A stretch of 49,008 nt of DNA from Oxalobacteraceae bacterium (GCA_027485795.1 JAIXQK010000034.1:1-49008), one strand, 5' to 3'; shown: positions 26,609-36,609, counted from the stretch's first letter. The notes: generated by a model from the letters alone, not told the origin. A program made the numbers and translations.

Positions 26609-28216
26609 ATGATTGACTGGCAGCAGCACATTACCTTACCCGCGATGCGTACCGAAGCCCACTTCGGTGATCGTGTGCTGCGTTGTTTTGTGGATCGCCC
26701 GCCTTCGCTGTACGCCATGCTGGAGCACGCCGTCGCTCGCTATCCTGACCGCGAGGCGCTGGCCTGTGGTGATCGGCGTTGGAGCTACCGCCAGTTAAAT
26801 GCCGAGGTTGATCGAATCGCTGCAGGATTTGCCGAGCACGGATTGCACGCTGGCGAGCGCGTGGTGATGTTCATCGGTAATCGGCTGGAATTTATCTCGG
26901 TGCTGTTCGCACTGCAAAAAATCGGTGCGATTGCTGTGCCGGTCAGTACACGCGAACAAAGTCCGGGTCTTGCCTATATTTTGCAGCAGTGCGGTGCGGC
27001 TGCGATTGTTTTCGATGAGGCCTTGCTACCGCTCTTACCAGATAGAGACGCTGTGCCTAAGCTGCGGCTGCGTATTTGTATTTCTGATGCTGATATCGCG
27101 GGTATTCATGGCGCGACTAATCACATTAGCTTGGACGCACTGTCGGGTACCGCTATTGTGGCTGCCAGAGTCAATGAAGAAGATTGCGCCTGCATTCTTT
27201 ACACCTCAGGTACCACCGGTCATCCCAAGGGTGCGATGCTCACGCATTTCAATATTGCGCACTCGGTGATTCATTTCGCAGTAACGCTCAAGTTAAGTCA
27301 TGAAGATCGCGCGGCATTGGCGGTACCCGCCAGCCATGTCACGGGTTTGGTAGCTTTAATCGCCTTGATGGTGCATATCGGTGGCGCGTTAGTGATCGTA
27401 CCGGAGTTCAAGGCAGCAGCGTTTGTAGACTTGCTTGCGCAGGAAAGAATTAGCTATGGCGTGATGGTGCCCGCCATGTATCAGCTGTGCTTATTGCAGC
27501 CCAATTTTTTCACGGCCGATCTGAGTGCTTGGCGTGTGGGTGGTTATGGTGGTTCGCCGATGCCGGTACCGACTGTACAAGCACTCGGCAAGGCATTGCC
27601 CGGTTTAACTCTGGTGAATTGCTATGGCTCGACCGAGACTAGTTCGCCGAGCACCATCATGCCGCTGGGCTTGTCGGCGATTCATCATGACAGCGTCGGT
27701 ATTGCTGTGCCGTGCGCAGATATCCGCGTCATGAATGAAAACGGCGAGCCAGTGGCTATGGGTCAATCTGGTGAGCTATGGATTGGTGGCCCTATGGTCG
27801 TGCCCGGCTACTGGGATAACCCGGTAGCAACCGCAACCGGATTTGCCGAAGGCTACTGGCGCTCGGGGGATGTCGGTTCAATTGATGCGCAGGGGCTTGT
27901 GCGCGTCTTTGATCGCATCAAGGACATGATCAATCGAGGCGGCTTCAAAATTTATTCGGTCGAGGTAGAGGATACGCTGATGGCCTTGCCGGGGGTGGTT
28001 GAAGTGGCGGTGGTAGGGCATCCTTGCCCGGTACTGGGTGAGCGCGTGCATGCTTACTTGTACGCGCCTAATTCCAAGCGCGACGCCGATGCGGTGCGCG
28101 CGCACTGCGCAGCTCGTTTGGCTGACTACAAAGTACCTGAGGAAATTTTTTTCAGCGATACGCCTCTGCCCAGAAACCCCAACGGCAAGCTGCTAAAACG
28201 CTCGTTAAGGGGGTAA
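26609..28216 (+). CDS. AMP-forming acyl-CoA ligase
   Basis: 535 residues. The P-loop-like motif LYTSGTTGHPKGAML, the NCYGSTETSSPS segment, the YWRSGDVGSIDAQG hinge region and the C-terminal NPNGKLLKRSL with its catalytic Lys are all present. It activates a carboxylic acid as an acyl-adenylate, then a CoA ester, in the cytoplasm. It ends the importer operon, 41 bp after the last ATPase, so the imported acid is the likely substrate. Confidence 0.92.
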   Translation: MIDWQQHITLPAMRTEAHFGDRVLRCFVDRPPSLYAMLEHAVARYPDREALACGDRRWSYRQLNAEVDRIAAGFAEHGLHAGERVVMFIGNRLEFISVLFALQKIGAIAVPVSTREQSPGLAYILQQCGAAAIVFDEALLPLLPDRDAVPKLRLRICISDADIAGIHGATNHISLDALSGTAIVAARVNEEDCACILYTSGTTGHPKGAMLTHFNIAHSVIHFAVTLKLSHEDRAALAVPASHVTGLVALIALMVHIGGALVIVPEFKAAAFVDLLAQERISYGVMVPAMYQLCLLQPNFFTADLSAWRVGGYGGSPMPVPTVQALGKALPGLTLVNCYGSTETSSPSTIMPLGLSAIHHDSVGIAVPCADIRVMNENGEPVAMGQSGELWIGGPMVVPGYWDNPVATATGFAEGYWRSGDVGSIDAQGLVRVFDRIKDMINRGGFKIYSVEVEDTLMALPGVVEVAVVGHPCPVLGERVHAYLYAPNSKRDADAVRAHCAARLADYKVPEEIFFSDTPLPRNPNGKLLKRSLRG

Positions 28217-28555
28217 GTCTGCGAGCTACCGAGCTTCAAGCCGCCAAACTCAAAGCCGCTTGGTCGCTGAAAACGCGAGAATTCCGCTCAGTTTCTGCTA
28301 CGCCAAATTTCACCGATTTATCCTGCTAAAAAGTTTGATTGCTCAGCACATTGCTATCACCTTGTGATATAACGCCAGCGTTCTGAACCAGTAAACCTGT
28401 GGCTTGTCGATTCATCCAAGATAAATTCAAGCAAGGTCCAGGCTAATTAAGCTTGTGTCACTGGAGCAGAGCCCAAGGGCTCTACAAAAACAAGTATCTC
28501 GGTAGAGCGGCCTAAAAAGATTCACCCTAGAAAAACATGATGTCGGAGGTCTGAT
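28217..28555. other. Leader/intergenic stretch before the DUF475 gene
   Basis: No gene is seen. A 7-bp stem AGAGCCC/GGGCTCT lies near 28466-28481. I looked for the GGGGAGUAG core of the yybP-ykoY manganese riboswitch, common before TerC-like genes, and did not find it. A GGAGGT ribosome-binding site ends the stretch at 28545-28550. Confidence 0.4.
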
Positions 28556-29602
28556 TTGCGGCACTTTAGTGGTTCGATCATTTTTGCGTTGGTCTGCCTT
28601 GGGCTGGCGACTTGGTGGGGTTATGAACATGGCGGTATGGAGGCCGCGCTGACCGGTTTCGGTATTGCGCTAATACTCGGTGTGCTCGAGGTATCGCTCT
28701 CTTTTGATAATGCGGTGGTCAATGCCTCGGTACTGAAGCACTGGGATGAATTCTGGCAAAAGCTTTTTCTGACGCTCGGTATTCTAGTGGCCGTGTTTGG
28801 TATGCGCTTGCTGTTCCCGCTGGTCATCGTCGCGCAAACCGCTGACCTTGGCGCCGCTGAAGTCTGGAATCTGGCGCTGCACGATCCGCGTCAGTTTTCT
28901 TACTATCTGACCAAGCACCACGATGAAGTCGCCGCTTTTGGTGGTGTCTTTCTGCTGCTGGTTTTCCTGAACTTCTTGTTCGACGAAGAGAAAGAATTAC
29001 ATTGGGCTGGTCACTTCGAAGAGAAGATAGCGAGCTACGGTAAGATCCAGGCGGTACCTATCTTCATAGCACTCGCTGTAGTGCTGGCAAGTCTGACGCT
29101 CGCTGAGCCGAACAATCATCTTGCCGTGCTGACCGCCGGCGTGTGGGGCATCATCGTTTACGTCGGTGTAGATATTTTGGGCAATATGCTCGAGAAAGAA
29201 GAGTCGGGTGAGGGTGATGTTGCCAAGGCAGTCAAAACCGGCAGCATTGGCGGTTTCCTCTATCTAGAAGTGCTTGATGCTTCGTTCTCGTTTGATGGCG
29301 TGATCGGCGCATTCGCGATTACTAACGATGTGGTGATCATCATGCTCGGCCTTGCCATTGGTGCGGTATTTGTGCGATCGATTACGGTATTTCTTGTCAG
29401 GCAGGGTACGCTTGATGAATACGTCTATCTGGAACATGGCGCGCATTACGCGATCGGTATTTTGGCGTTGATCATGTTCATCACCATGAAATTCCATGTC
29501 CCGGAAATCATCACAGGTCTGATCGGTATTGCCTTTATCGTGGCATCGGTTGTTTCGTCGCTGCGGTATCGACGGGAGCAAGAGGCGGCGGGGGCAGAGT
29601 GA
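28556..29602 (+). CDS. DUF475 (TerC-like) membrane protein
   Basis: 348 residues starting at TTG, which is fixed by a perfect GGAGGT five bases upstream. About eight to nine hydrophobic segments. Two related motifs, VSLSFDNAVVNASVL and DASFSFDGVIGAFA, show the inverted-repeat plan of TerC-like proteins, with an Asp in each half that probably binds a metal ion. A proposed role in metal (Mn or tellurite-related) export is from the wider family, not from this sequence. Confidence 0.85.
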   Translation: MRHFSGSIIFALVCLGLATWWGYEHGGMEAALTGFGIALILGVLEVSLSFDNAVVNASVLKHWDEFWQKLFLTLGILVAVFGMRLLFPLVIVAQTADLGAAEVWNLALHDPRQFSYYLTKHHDEVAAFGGVFLLLVFLNFLFDEEKELHWAGHFEEKIASYGKIQAVPIFIALAVVLASLTLAEPNNHLAVLTAGVWGIIVYVGVDILGNMLEKEESGEGDVAKAVKTGSIGGFLYLEVLDASFSFDGVIGAFAITNDVVIIMLGLAIGAVFVRSITVFLVRQGTLDEYVYLEHGAHYAIGILALIMFITMKFHVPEIITGLIGIAFIVASVVSSLRYRREQEAAGAE

Positions 29603-29740
29603 CCGGCTTTGGTCTTGCAGGTTGCTGGCCGGATGATGATATACGTGACTCTAACGGTCGCTACAGATTAGACCCAGCGAGGCGGACATCTAAGCTTGTG
29701 TATTGTTGACCCTGAACAGACCGCCCATCCAGGGGGTGGG

Positions 29741-30682
29741 TCATGCAGCCTGTTGTCGGTTAATCTTCTCGGCTTCTAATACAAGGTCGAGCCCCGACTC
29801 CAGCTGAACAATGCCGAGGCTGGCAATGTCGCGCAGTTTCTCGTGGATCAGTGCGTCTTTTGGGGAATCATTCACGCACTGATTACTGTACTGAATGAAG
29901 CTGTGCAGGCTGATGATCAAGCTGGCCAAATGTTTGGGGCACTCGCACAGCAAGTTCGTATCGGTCGTGGCAATCGTTTCCAGGGCTTCTATCCCGAAGC
30001 GTGGCTCTGCTGGAGATTGGTGATCGGCTTGACGTGCTTCGACGATGTTGGCCAAGCTCCGTGCCAATTCTATCGGTGCGGCGGGGTATTTGATGCATTC
30101 GATACCTAGCGCGCTTAAAAAACGGATCACACTACTGCTGCTGAACTCGTAAATCACAATCAAGGTCTTGGATTTATAGACTGAGAATGCAGCCGCCAGA
30201 TATTTAGCGAGGTTCATTTGCAATGCGGGTGTCAGCACGATACCAAGATCAAAGGACTCGAGCCGATTTTCTACATCAGACAAGGTATCGAAATGTGCTG
30301 CAGGCGTCCAAGCATGCATCGCAGGATCGGAAAACAGTAAAGAGCGCCAGGTGGTACTGCCCATCGAGGCGATACGCATTTCGCCCGATGCTGAATTTCC
30401 GTGATGAGTACTTGTATCAAATAGCTCTGCGTGGAGTTGCTCAAGATTCTGGCTCGCCAGCGCACTGGGTTTGTGACCACGGTCGACCAATAACTTGATC
30501 AGCCGAAGCCGCTCCAAATCTGTCGTGGTGTATCGCCGCGCCCCGCCTTCGGTGCGCACGGGTTGCAGCGCGCCGTAGCGCACCTCCCACATACGGATGG
30601 TCGAGACATGAATGCCGGTTTCGCGCGAAATTGCGCCAATAGAAAGAAGCTTGGGGGTAGCGGGCACATCCATTGTTTTCAT
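29741..30682 (-). CDS. MerR-family transcriptional regulator with diverged sensor domain
   Basis: 313 residues. The N-terminal MerR helix-turn-helix is SIGAISRETGIHVSTIRMWE, then the wing GGARRYTTTD. The remainder (about 110-310) has the length and helix-strand order of the LitR/CarH-type B12-binding region, but no DxHxxG cobalamin motif is visible, so light or B12 sensing is unlikely. It is divergent from the hydratase-like gene across 209 bp containing a dyad, and may control it. Confidence 0.8.
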   Translation of the reverse strand: MKTMDVPATPKLLSIGAISRETGIHVSTIRMWEVRYGALQPVRTEGGARRYTTTDLERLRLIKLLVDRGHKPSALASQNLEQLHAELFDTSTHHGNSASGEMRIASMGSTTWRSLLFSDPAMHAWTPAAHFDTLSDVENRLESFDLGIVLTPALQMNLAKYLAAAFSVYKSKTLIVIYEFSSSSVIRFLSALGIECIKYPAAPIELARSLANIVEARQADHQSPAEPRFGIEALETIATTDTNLLCECPKHLASLIISLHSFIQYSNQCVNDSPKDALIHEKLRDIASLGIVQLESGLDLVLEAEKINRQQAA

Positions 30683-30779
30683 TTTTGATAATGCGACGCA
30701 AAAAATGTTGAACAGGTCAAAATAACAACCTACACAATGCTAAGCAGTAAGCACCTAAAATACAAGATAAATACTCGAT

Positions 30780-30801
30780 AAATCTACACAGCTATAGATT
30801 T
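30780..30801. promoter_or_regulatory. Candidate MerR operator
   Basis: Inverted repeat AAATCTA/TAGATTT with an 8-base spacer, in the A+T-rich gap between divergent genes. Two direct GATAAAT copies precede it. The position suits a MerR-family dimer. Confidence 0.4.
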
Positions 30802-30891
30802 ATTGAGCACAATAGGTAAATTCTATTAGAAGTGTCCATATAAAATCGGTAGAAGGAGTTCCGATCCTACACATTTTGAGGGGTACCGCAA

Positions 30892-31719
30892 ATGCTGCAC
30901 ACCTCCCGACTTCTTTCTTATGCTCACCTGATTCAGGCGGCTCAGGCGCGCCGTGGTTTGCTTGAGCCCCAGGCTCGCCAGCTTGGACTGAACAGTGAAG
31001 AGGCAGAACGGGTGCTCGAGACGCTGCACACCCTCAGCGTGGCCGATGGCTGCCAATTGGTGGGCCGCAAGATGATCCCCGTCAGCCCGCAAGAACCAAA
31101 CGTACAGAGTGGCTTGCCCACCCTAGGTTATTTGTACGAACATTCCTTGGCTCATGCCGAAGACAATGCTGCCTGTATCAAGCTGCGCAGCGTCAAGCAA
31201 GTCCACGTGGAACCCAAGTTGGTATTCAGTCTCGGATCGACACCTGAACAGGGCGACAGCCTGGAGACCTTTTTGCAGCGATTCGATTCAGTGGCGCTGG
31301 CGCTGGAGTTTCTGCAAAACCCATTCAAGGGTGAGGCCTGGACGGATGAAGATAAAGTTTGCGCAAATGGTTTTCACTCGAAACTATTGATCGGTGAAGC
31401 GAGAACGATGTCGCACAAGAGCCGTACCGTGTTTGACCAGTTGGTGTCTCACTCATCCATGACGTTGAATGTGATCGATCAGCAAGGCTCGCATATCGTT
31501 GGCTTCGGTGTCGGTCGAGACAATGTCGATAAATCCTTGCAACAGGCGTACGCCTTGCACCAGCGCCATATTGAGTCCAAGGAAGAGAGCCCGTTCGCAA
31601 AGGGGCAATACCTCGCGATGGGTGGCTGGCTGCCAAGCAAGCAGATCGCTGCTGGTCAGGAATGGGTTGTGGTGGTGAGCGGCGTTGAGCTACCAAGTCT
31701 GCGTGTCGCGATCGCCTAG
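30892..31719 (+). CDS. 2-keto-4-pentenoate hydratase-like protein
   Basis: 275 residues. The order of landmarks follows the FAH/hydratase superfamily (MhpD, 4-oxalocrotonate decarboxylase): LVGRKM, GYLYEHSL, VEPKLVFSLG, ALALEFLQNPF and the W(T)DEDKVCANGFHSKLLIG segment. In active hydratases the second motif reads EPE and supplies metal ligands; here it is EPK. The enzyme may be altered or inactive, or bind differently. Assignment is from motif order only. GAGGGG lies ahead of the ATG. Confidence 0.55.
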   Translation: MLHTSRLLSYAHLIQAAQARRGLLEPQARQLGLNSEEAERVLETLHTLSVADGCQLVGRKMIPVSPQEPNVQSGLPTLGYLYEHSLAHAEDNAACIKLRSVKQVHVEPKLVFSLGSTPEQGDSLETFLQRFDSVALALEFLQNPFKGEAWTDEDKVCANGFHSKLLIGEARTMSHKSRTVFDQLVSHSSMTLNVIDQQGSHIVGFGVGRDNVDKSLQQAYALHQRHIESKEESPFAKGQYLAMGGWLPSKQIAAGQEWVVVVSGVELPSLRVAIA

Positions 31720-31782
31720 CCAGTAACTACTCTATGTGCCAATCAGTCCTCCGTTGACCGTAAACTCAGTGCTCGCGATGCC

Positions 31783-32052
31783 ATGGCTGCCCATCTGACG
31801 TTCAAGGAAAGAGAAGAGTTCAGCAAGCGGCTACGCACTAGCCTGAGAAATGCAGGTATTGATCCAAACCGTCCTACACAATTACTGCGGGCTTTTTGCG
31901 CAATGCAAGCCGGGTCGTCGTTGGCTATTTCGACAGTTAGTAAATGGCTGTCTGGAGAGAGTTTGCCTGCAAACGGCAATATGGAAGTAGTGGCACAGAT
32001 TTGCAATGTGTCGCCGCACTGGTTACGTTCCGGCCAAGAGACCACCAGGTAG
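31783..32052 (+). CDS. Small helix-turn-helix protein
   Basis: 89 residues. LAISTVSKWLSGESLPANGN is a typical phage-repressor/XRE-like recognition helix segment, followed by VVAQICNVSPHWL. No other domain. The ribosome-binding site is poor. It could be a regulator left from a prophage, or a host XRE regulator; no phage gene is nearby. Confidence 0.65.
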   Translation: MAAHLTFKEREEFSKRLRTSLRNAGIDPNRPTQLLRAFCAMQAGSSLAISTVSKWLSGESLPANGNMEVVAQICNVSPHWLRSGQETTR

Positions 32053-32119
32053 TTCACTGGCAGCTTTGCTGGTGGGGATGTTACTCGGGTGCCTTGACTA
32101 ATGCCTGAACCGAAACTGA

Positions 32120-32887
32120 TTACATGCGCCAGCCGTAACCAAGATAAATCAGCGGTGCAAAGCTGCGCTCGGCCAGCGGGCTGTTAGCCTGAGTACTGGA
32201 GAGCCGGTTGATAGTCGCGCCATAAAACAGCGCGCTCGTCGGGCCGAATGAATACAGCCCGCTCAGGCCGACCGATATGCCGGAGCCGGCGCCAGCAGAA
32301 TAGTTACCCACGCTCCAATAGTAATCATTCATCGCAGCATTTTGCCAAGTCGCACCAACCAGTCCATTCAGGCGGAATCCTGTATCGCTGATCAGCGGTC
32401 GGATAAATTGCAGCTGCGCGACCTGCCCACTACTTCGATTTGTCACATCAAAGCCGTAATCGAAGTTCAGCACACCCAACGGCGTGGTCCAGCGAACACT
32501 CGGGCCCGCATCAATCGCAAAACGACGGTCGGACATGCCAGCGGTGAGCGGGTTATCGCTGCTGTCGTAACCGAACCGCGGCTCGGCATACAAGCCAATG
32601 CGCAGTGAACGGCTATCAGAGGTATAGCCCCATAGCCCCGCCTTGAGCCCGGTGACATAACCAACATCGCCAAAGGTGTATTGAAGTACCGGCAGAGCCA
32701 TCACTCGCAAATCGGTACTGCCGGGTGTTTTGGGAAAGGCACCGATGCCGAGACCGAAGAAGTTTCGCGAGGCCGGAATCGGTTGTTGTGCTTGCTGGTC
32801 GGCTGCTGACTGCGCAAATCCGCTAGTGGCCAGTAAAAGACCTTGGGTCATCACTACGCAAATCATTAATTTTTTAATAACACGCAT
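32120..32887 (-). CDS. MipA/OmpV-family outer-membrane protein
   Basis: 255 residues with a signal peptide ending in GFAQ. Alternating strands with aromatic ends fill the chain (for example SLRIGLYAEPRFGYDSSD and FRLNGLVGATW). The VMALPVLQYTFGDV segment near residue 65-78 and the closing YLGYGWRM fit the MipA/OmpV barrels. These act as outer-membrane scaffold or porin-like proteins. No partner gene is adjacent. Confidence 0.7.
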   Translation of the reverse strand: MRVIKKLMICVVMTQGLLLATSGFAQSAADQQAQQPIPASRNFFGLGIGAFPKTPGSTDLRVMALPVLQYTFGDVGYVTGLKAGLWGYTSDSRSLRIGLYAEPRFGYDSSDNPLTAGMSDRRFAIDAGPSVRWTTPLGVLNFDYGFDVTNRSSGQVAQLQFIRPLISDTGFRLNGLVGATWQNAAMNDYYWSVGNYSAGAGSGISVGLSGLYSFGPTSALFYGATINRLSSTQANSPLAERSFAPLIYLGYGWRM

Positions 32888-33149
32888 AGCGGCTCCTGCA
32901 ATTTTGGCTCGTTTGTTTTTGTCATTTCACTGCGACGTAGATTATCAAAATAAGTTTGGTTTGGGACGCATTTAATCCCGCATTTCAGCGTTTGAGGATG
33001 AATAGAAACCGAATGAGTCTTCCTTCTGTGCGAGCGGTGGGGCGAACGCATTTTGTCATCGCAGCAATTAATGGCACAATGGAGGGCTCGACTGTTGTCT
33101 AAAAATAAATTTCGGTTCATAGGGCCGAGGAAAGACTTTTCGAAAAAAA

Positions 33150-34385
33150 ATGCAAGGGATCCATCTCACCGCCGACCTGTCCGGTTGCCGCAAGAATCTG
33201 CTACTCATGACGGACAAAGCCGGGCTGCGCGAGGCTTGCGTTGCAGCGGTGAATGAGAGCGGCCTGACCGTCGTCGGCGACACCTTTGTCGCCTTCCCTG
33301 ACTTCGAAGGGCAACCCGGTGGTGTCACCGGCACCGTGCTGCTAGCTGAATCTCACCTGGCCATTCACACCTGGCCTGAGCAGTCGGCAGTGACGCTTGA
33401 CGTGTATGTCTGTAATTTCTCGACTGATAACAGTAAAAGAGCCGCGCAGTTAATCGACGCGCTTTCCGATCTGTTTGATCCCGCAGAAGCCAACCCGCAA
33501 GCGCTGCAACGCGGCGAAGTGGGTGCCGCGCAAGGCGAAATGACCATTGGCCACGAGTGGCTGAATGCGCATAGCAGCTACGGCTACCGACTCGGGCCGG
33601 CGCTATACCGCGAACAATCGCCCTACCAACGTATTGAAGTTCACGAATCACCGCAATTCGGTCGGCTGTTCCGGCTCGACGGCGATTACATGACCTCGGA
33701 AAAAGAAGAGTTCTTCTATCACGAGGCTTTGGTCCATCCCGCAGCGGCCAGCCATGGCAAGGTCAAGCGTGCACTGATTCTGGGCGGTGGCGATGGCGGC
33801 GCAGCTGAAGAGCTACTGAAGTACCCATCGGTCGAGCGAGTCGTCATTGCCGAACTCGATGAGGTTGTGATTCGGGTCGCGCGTGAGTATTTCGACAGTA
33901 TTCATCACGGTGCGCTGGATGATCCGCGGGTAGAGATTCGCATCGGCGATGGTCTTGCGTTCGTGCGCGAAACTGAGCAGCGTTTTGATTTAGTGCTGCT
34001 TGATCTGACCGATCCCGACACGCCTGCGTCGGCTTTGTATACGGCTGAGTTTTTTGCATCGGTCAAAAACATCCTGACCCCGGGTGGTGCCATGGTGCTG
34101 CACACCGGTTCACCGATTTTCCGTCCTGATGTCGTCACCTCGTTGTACCGAGGCCTGCACGAGAATTTCAAGGTGGTGGCGCCCATGGGTCTTTACATTC
34201 CTCTTTACGGCGCCTACTGGTCCTTGGCCGTATGCAGCGAGCAGCTTGACCCGCGCGCGATCAGTACCGATCAAATCGGCGCAACCATTGCATCGGCCGG
34301 GCTCAGCGATCTGCAGTACTACAACCCTGCAACGCATCAGGGCTTGTTCGCGTTGCCAAATTATTTCCAAAAGCTGGTCGGCTAA
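33150..34385 (+). CDS. Fused S-adenosylmethionine decarboxylase and aminopropyltransferase (SpeD-SpeE)
   Basis: 411 residues. Residues 1-115 are a prokaryotic AdoMet decarboxylase with Ser68 in AESHLAIHTWPE as the pyruvoyl-forming cleavage site, plus His73 and Cys88. About 130-411 is a polyamine aminopropyltransferase, with SPYQRIEV, LILGGGDGGAAEE and LLDLTDPDTPAS carrying the expected Asp. Together they would turn S-adenosylmethionine and a diamine such as putrescine into a triamine in the cytoplasm. The usual state is two genes. SpeD-SpeE fusions have been described in a minority of bacteria. Cleavage before Ser68 would leave the transferase on the alpha chain. Confidence 0.9.
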   Translation: MQGIHLTADLSGCRKNLLLMTDKAGLREACVAAVNESGLTVVGDTFVAFPDFEGQPGGVTGTVLLAESHLAIHTWPEQSAVTLDVYVCNFSTDNSKRAAQLIDALSDLFDPAEANPQALQRGEVGAAQGEMTIGHEWLNAHSSYGYRLGPALYREQSPYQRIEVHESPQFGRLFRLDGDYMTSEKEEFFYHEALVHPAAASHGKVKRALILGGGDGGAAEELLKYPSVERVVIAELDEVVIRVAREYFDSIHHGALDDPRVEIRIGDGLAFVRETEQRFDLVLLDLTDPDTPASALYTAEFFASVKNILTPGGAMVLHTGSPIFRPDVVTSLYRGLHENFKVVAPMGLYIPLYGAYWSLAVCSEQLDPRAISTDQIGATIASAGLSDLQYYNPATHQGLFALPNYFQKLVG

Positions 34386-34539
34386 GCATTGCTGAGGCTT
34401 GTTCCCCGCGCCTTCGATGACTGCGTCGGCGCTGGTGATTATCTGGGTTAGGTAACTCGCTGGTAGCCCCTTATCTGATTAGCCGCAGCTCTACGCTGCT
34501 GCCCATCGGTTTGCGCTAAGCTAGCGGCAGGAGGGCGCG

Positions 34540-35376
34540 ATGATCACCGAAAGACAATCCCGGTTCCGGGCAAATTACCTGCAGCAAATCAGCCCGTGGT
34601 ATCACGGCTTGCTACATATCGGCGTGATGTATGGCTCGGGTATCGCAGCGATCGCCTGGTGTGTCGGGCAATTGACCAACCCGACATGGGAATGGCTGCT
34701 GATCATCCCGATTGCGATCGCTGGGAATTTCGTCGAGTGGGGCATGCACATGCATATCATGCATCGCCTGAAAGATGTATTCGCGCTGCGCGCGATTTTT
34801 GATCGTCATACTCGTCAGCATCATCAATACTTCACCGATAACGAATTCACTATTAATAGCATCAAAGAGTTTCGGATTGTGTTTTTTCCGTGGCGCGTAC
34901 TGATCGTGTTAGTCGTTGCGAGTGCCATTTTCGGTGGATTGGCTACGCTGCTACTGGGTCCCGATGCAGGCTATATGTTCCCGATCACCATGATTGGTCA
35001 TTACATGGTGTATGAAACTTTTCATTTTTGTTGCCATGTACCGGAGAATCGTTTTGTGCGTCATATGCCGCTGATTAATACGATTCGTCGTCATCACAGC
35101 GCGCACCATAATATGGGCATCATGATGCACATAAATATGAACCTCACACTCCCGATTGCGGATTGGGTGCTGGGTACCAGTGATCTAGATAGGGGCCTGC
35201 TCGGTCACTTGTTTAACGGCTACGACACGACGCATCAAAAGCCAGTGCTGCGCAAAGTGATGGAGAAGTACCGCCATGACAAAGTGGAGTCTGAGCGTGT
35301 CACGCTTGAGGGGCCGGCATTGGAAGAAGAAGATCTGAGGGCTCTGGCCGAAGCTGGTCGGGTAGTACCAGTCTAG
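34540..35376 (+). CDS. Fatty acid hydroxylase/sterol desaturase-family membrane protein
   Basis: 278 residues with about four hydrophobic segments. The di-iron His boxes are readable: HMHIMHR at 71-77, HTRQHHQYF, HFCCH and RRHHSAHH. The family hydroxylates or desaturates lipids using O2 in the inner membrane. The substrate is unknown. It is separated by 15 bp from the next gene, so it may be co-transcribed with glutaryl-CoA dehydrogenase. Confidence 0.85.
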   Translation: MITERQSRFRANYLQQISPWYHGLLHIGVMYGSGIAAIAWCVGQLTNPTWEWLLIIPIAIAGNFVEWGMHMHIMHRLKDVFALRAIFDRHTRQHHQYFTDNEFTINSIKEFRIVFFPWRVLIVLVVASAIFGGLATLLLGPDAGYMFPITMIGHYMVYETFHFCCHVPENRFVRHMPLINTIRRHHSAHHNMGIMMHINMNLTLPIADWVLGTSDLDRGLLGHLFNGYDTTHQKPVLRKVMEKYRHDKVESERVTLEGPALEEEDLRALAEAGRVVPV

Positions 35377-35391
35377 TTGAATCAAAATTTC

Positions 35392-36570
35392 ATGAGCACA
35401 TCAAAATTTGTAGGGGAAGATCCGCTACAACTTGAGCAGCAGCTGACCGAAGAAGAGCGCATGGTGCGCGAAGCTGCCGCTGCATATTGCCAGCAAAAGC
35501 TGATGCCGCGCGTACAGCAAGCATTTCGTCATGAGCAAACTGATCTCAGCATTTTTCGCGAGATGGGTGAGCTGGGTCTGCTTGGCCCCACCATACCGAG
35601 TGAGTACGGTGGTGCCGGACTCAACTACGTTAGCTACGGCTTGATCGCGCGTGAGGTGGAGCGCGTAGATTCCGGTTATCGCTCGATGATGAGTGTGCAA
35701 AGCTCGCTGGTGATGTTGCCGATTTATGAGTTTGGTACTGAAGCACAACGACAGAAGTATCTGCCCAAGCTGGCGACGGGCGAATGGATTGGCTGTTTTG
35801 GTCTGACTGAAGCGGATCACGGCTCAGACCCGGGCAGCATGATTACGCGCGCAAAAAAGGTCGATGGTGGCTACAGCCTGACCGGTTCGAAGATGTGGAT
35901 TACCAATAGCCCGATGGCCGATGTGTTCGTGGTGTGGGCAAAAGATGATGAAGGAAGTATTCGTGGCTTCATTCTGGAAAAAGCTTGGAAGGGCCTGACT
36001 ACGCCGAAGATACATGGCAAGGTCGGTCTGCGTGCCTCCACCACCGGTGAGATCGTCATGGATGGTGTATTCGTGCCAGAAGAAAACGCCTTCCCTGAAG
36101 TGCGCGGTTTGAAGGGACCATTTACTTGTTTGAATTCAGCGCGCTATGGCATTGCATGGGGCGCGATGGGTGCAGCCGAGTTTTGCTGGCACACCGCCCG
36201 TCAGTACACCCTCGATCGTAAGCAATTCGGCCGGCCACTGGCAGCGACGCAGTTAGTGCAGAAAAAACTCGCGGACATGCAAACCGAAATTACACTGGCA
36301 TTACAAGGTTGCTTGCGGCTCGGGCGCATGAAGGACGATGGTACGGATTCAGTTGAGATTACCTCCATCATGAAGCGCAACTCCTGTGGCAAGGCACTCG
36401 ATATTGCCCGCACAGCACGCGACATGCTGGGGGGCAACGGTATCAGCGACGAGTATGGTGTCATCCGACACGTGGTTAACCTTGAGGTGGTGAACACCTA
36501 CGAGGGCACGCATGATATCCACGCGCTGATTCTTGGCCGAGCGCAAACCGGGATTCAGGCATTTTTCTGA
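35392..36570 (+). CDS. gcdH: Glutaryl-CoA dehydrogenase
   Basis: 392 residues. Start at ATG 35392; an in-frame TTG at 35377 directly follows the preceding stop. [13 protein letters not shown] carries the Arg that binds the glutaryl carboxylate. [16 protein letters not shown] and WITNS are FAD-contact segments. [16 protein letters not shown] has the catalytic Glu and is the GcdH-specific C-terminus. The enzyme oxidises and decarboxylates glutaryl-CoA to crotonyl-CoA in lysine and aromatic degradation, and feeds the ETF pool. Confidence 0.93.
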   Translation: MSTSKFVGEDPLQLEQQLTEEERMVREAAAAYCQQKLMPRVQQAFRHEQTDLSIFREMGELGLLGPTIPSEYGGAGLNYVSYGLIAREVERVDSGYRSMMSVQSSLVMLPIYEFGTEAQRQKYLPKLATGEWIGCFGLTEADHGSDPGSMITRAKKVDGGYSLTGSKMWITNSPMADVFVVWAKDDEGSIRGFILEKAWKGLTTPKIHGKVGLRASTTGEIVMDGVFVPEENAFPEVRGLKGPFTCLNSARYGIAWGAMGAAEFCWHTARQYTLDRKQFGRPLAATQLVQKKLADMQTEITLALQGCLRLGRMKDDGTDSVEITSIMKRNSCGKALDIARTARDMLGGNGISDEYGVIRHVVNLEVVNTYEGTHDIHALILGRAQTGIQAFF

Positions 36571-36609
36571 GATTGCTGGGGCTTAGGACCTACGGAGCAG
36601 CCCCTGAAA

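Noticed and set aside
28217-28555. A yybP-ykoY-type riboswitch before the TerC-like gene
   Set aside because: The conserved core of that riboswitch is not present.
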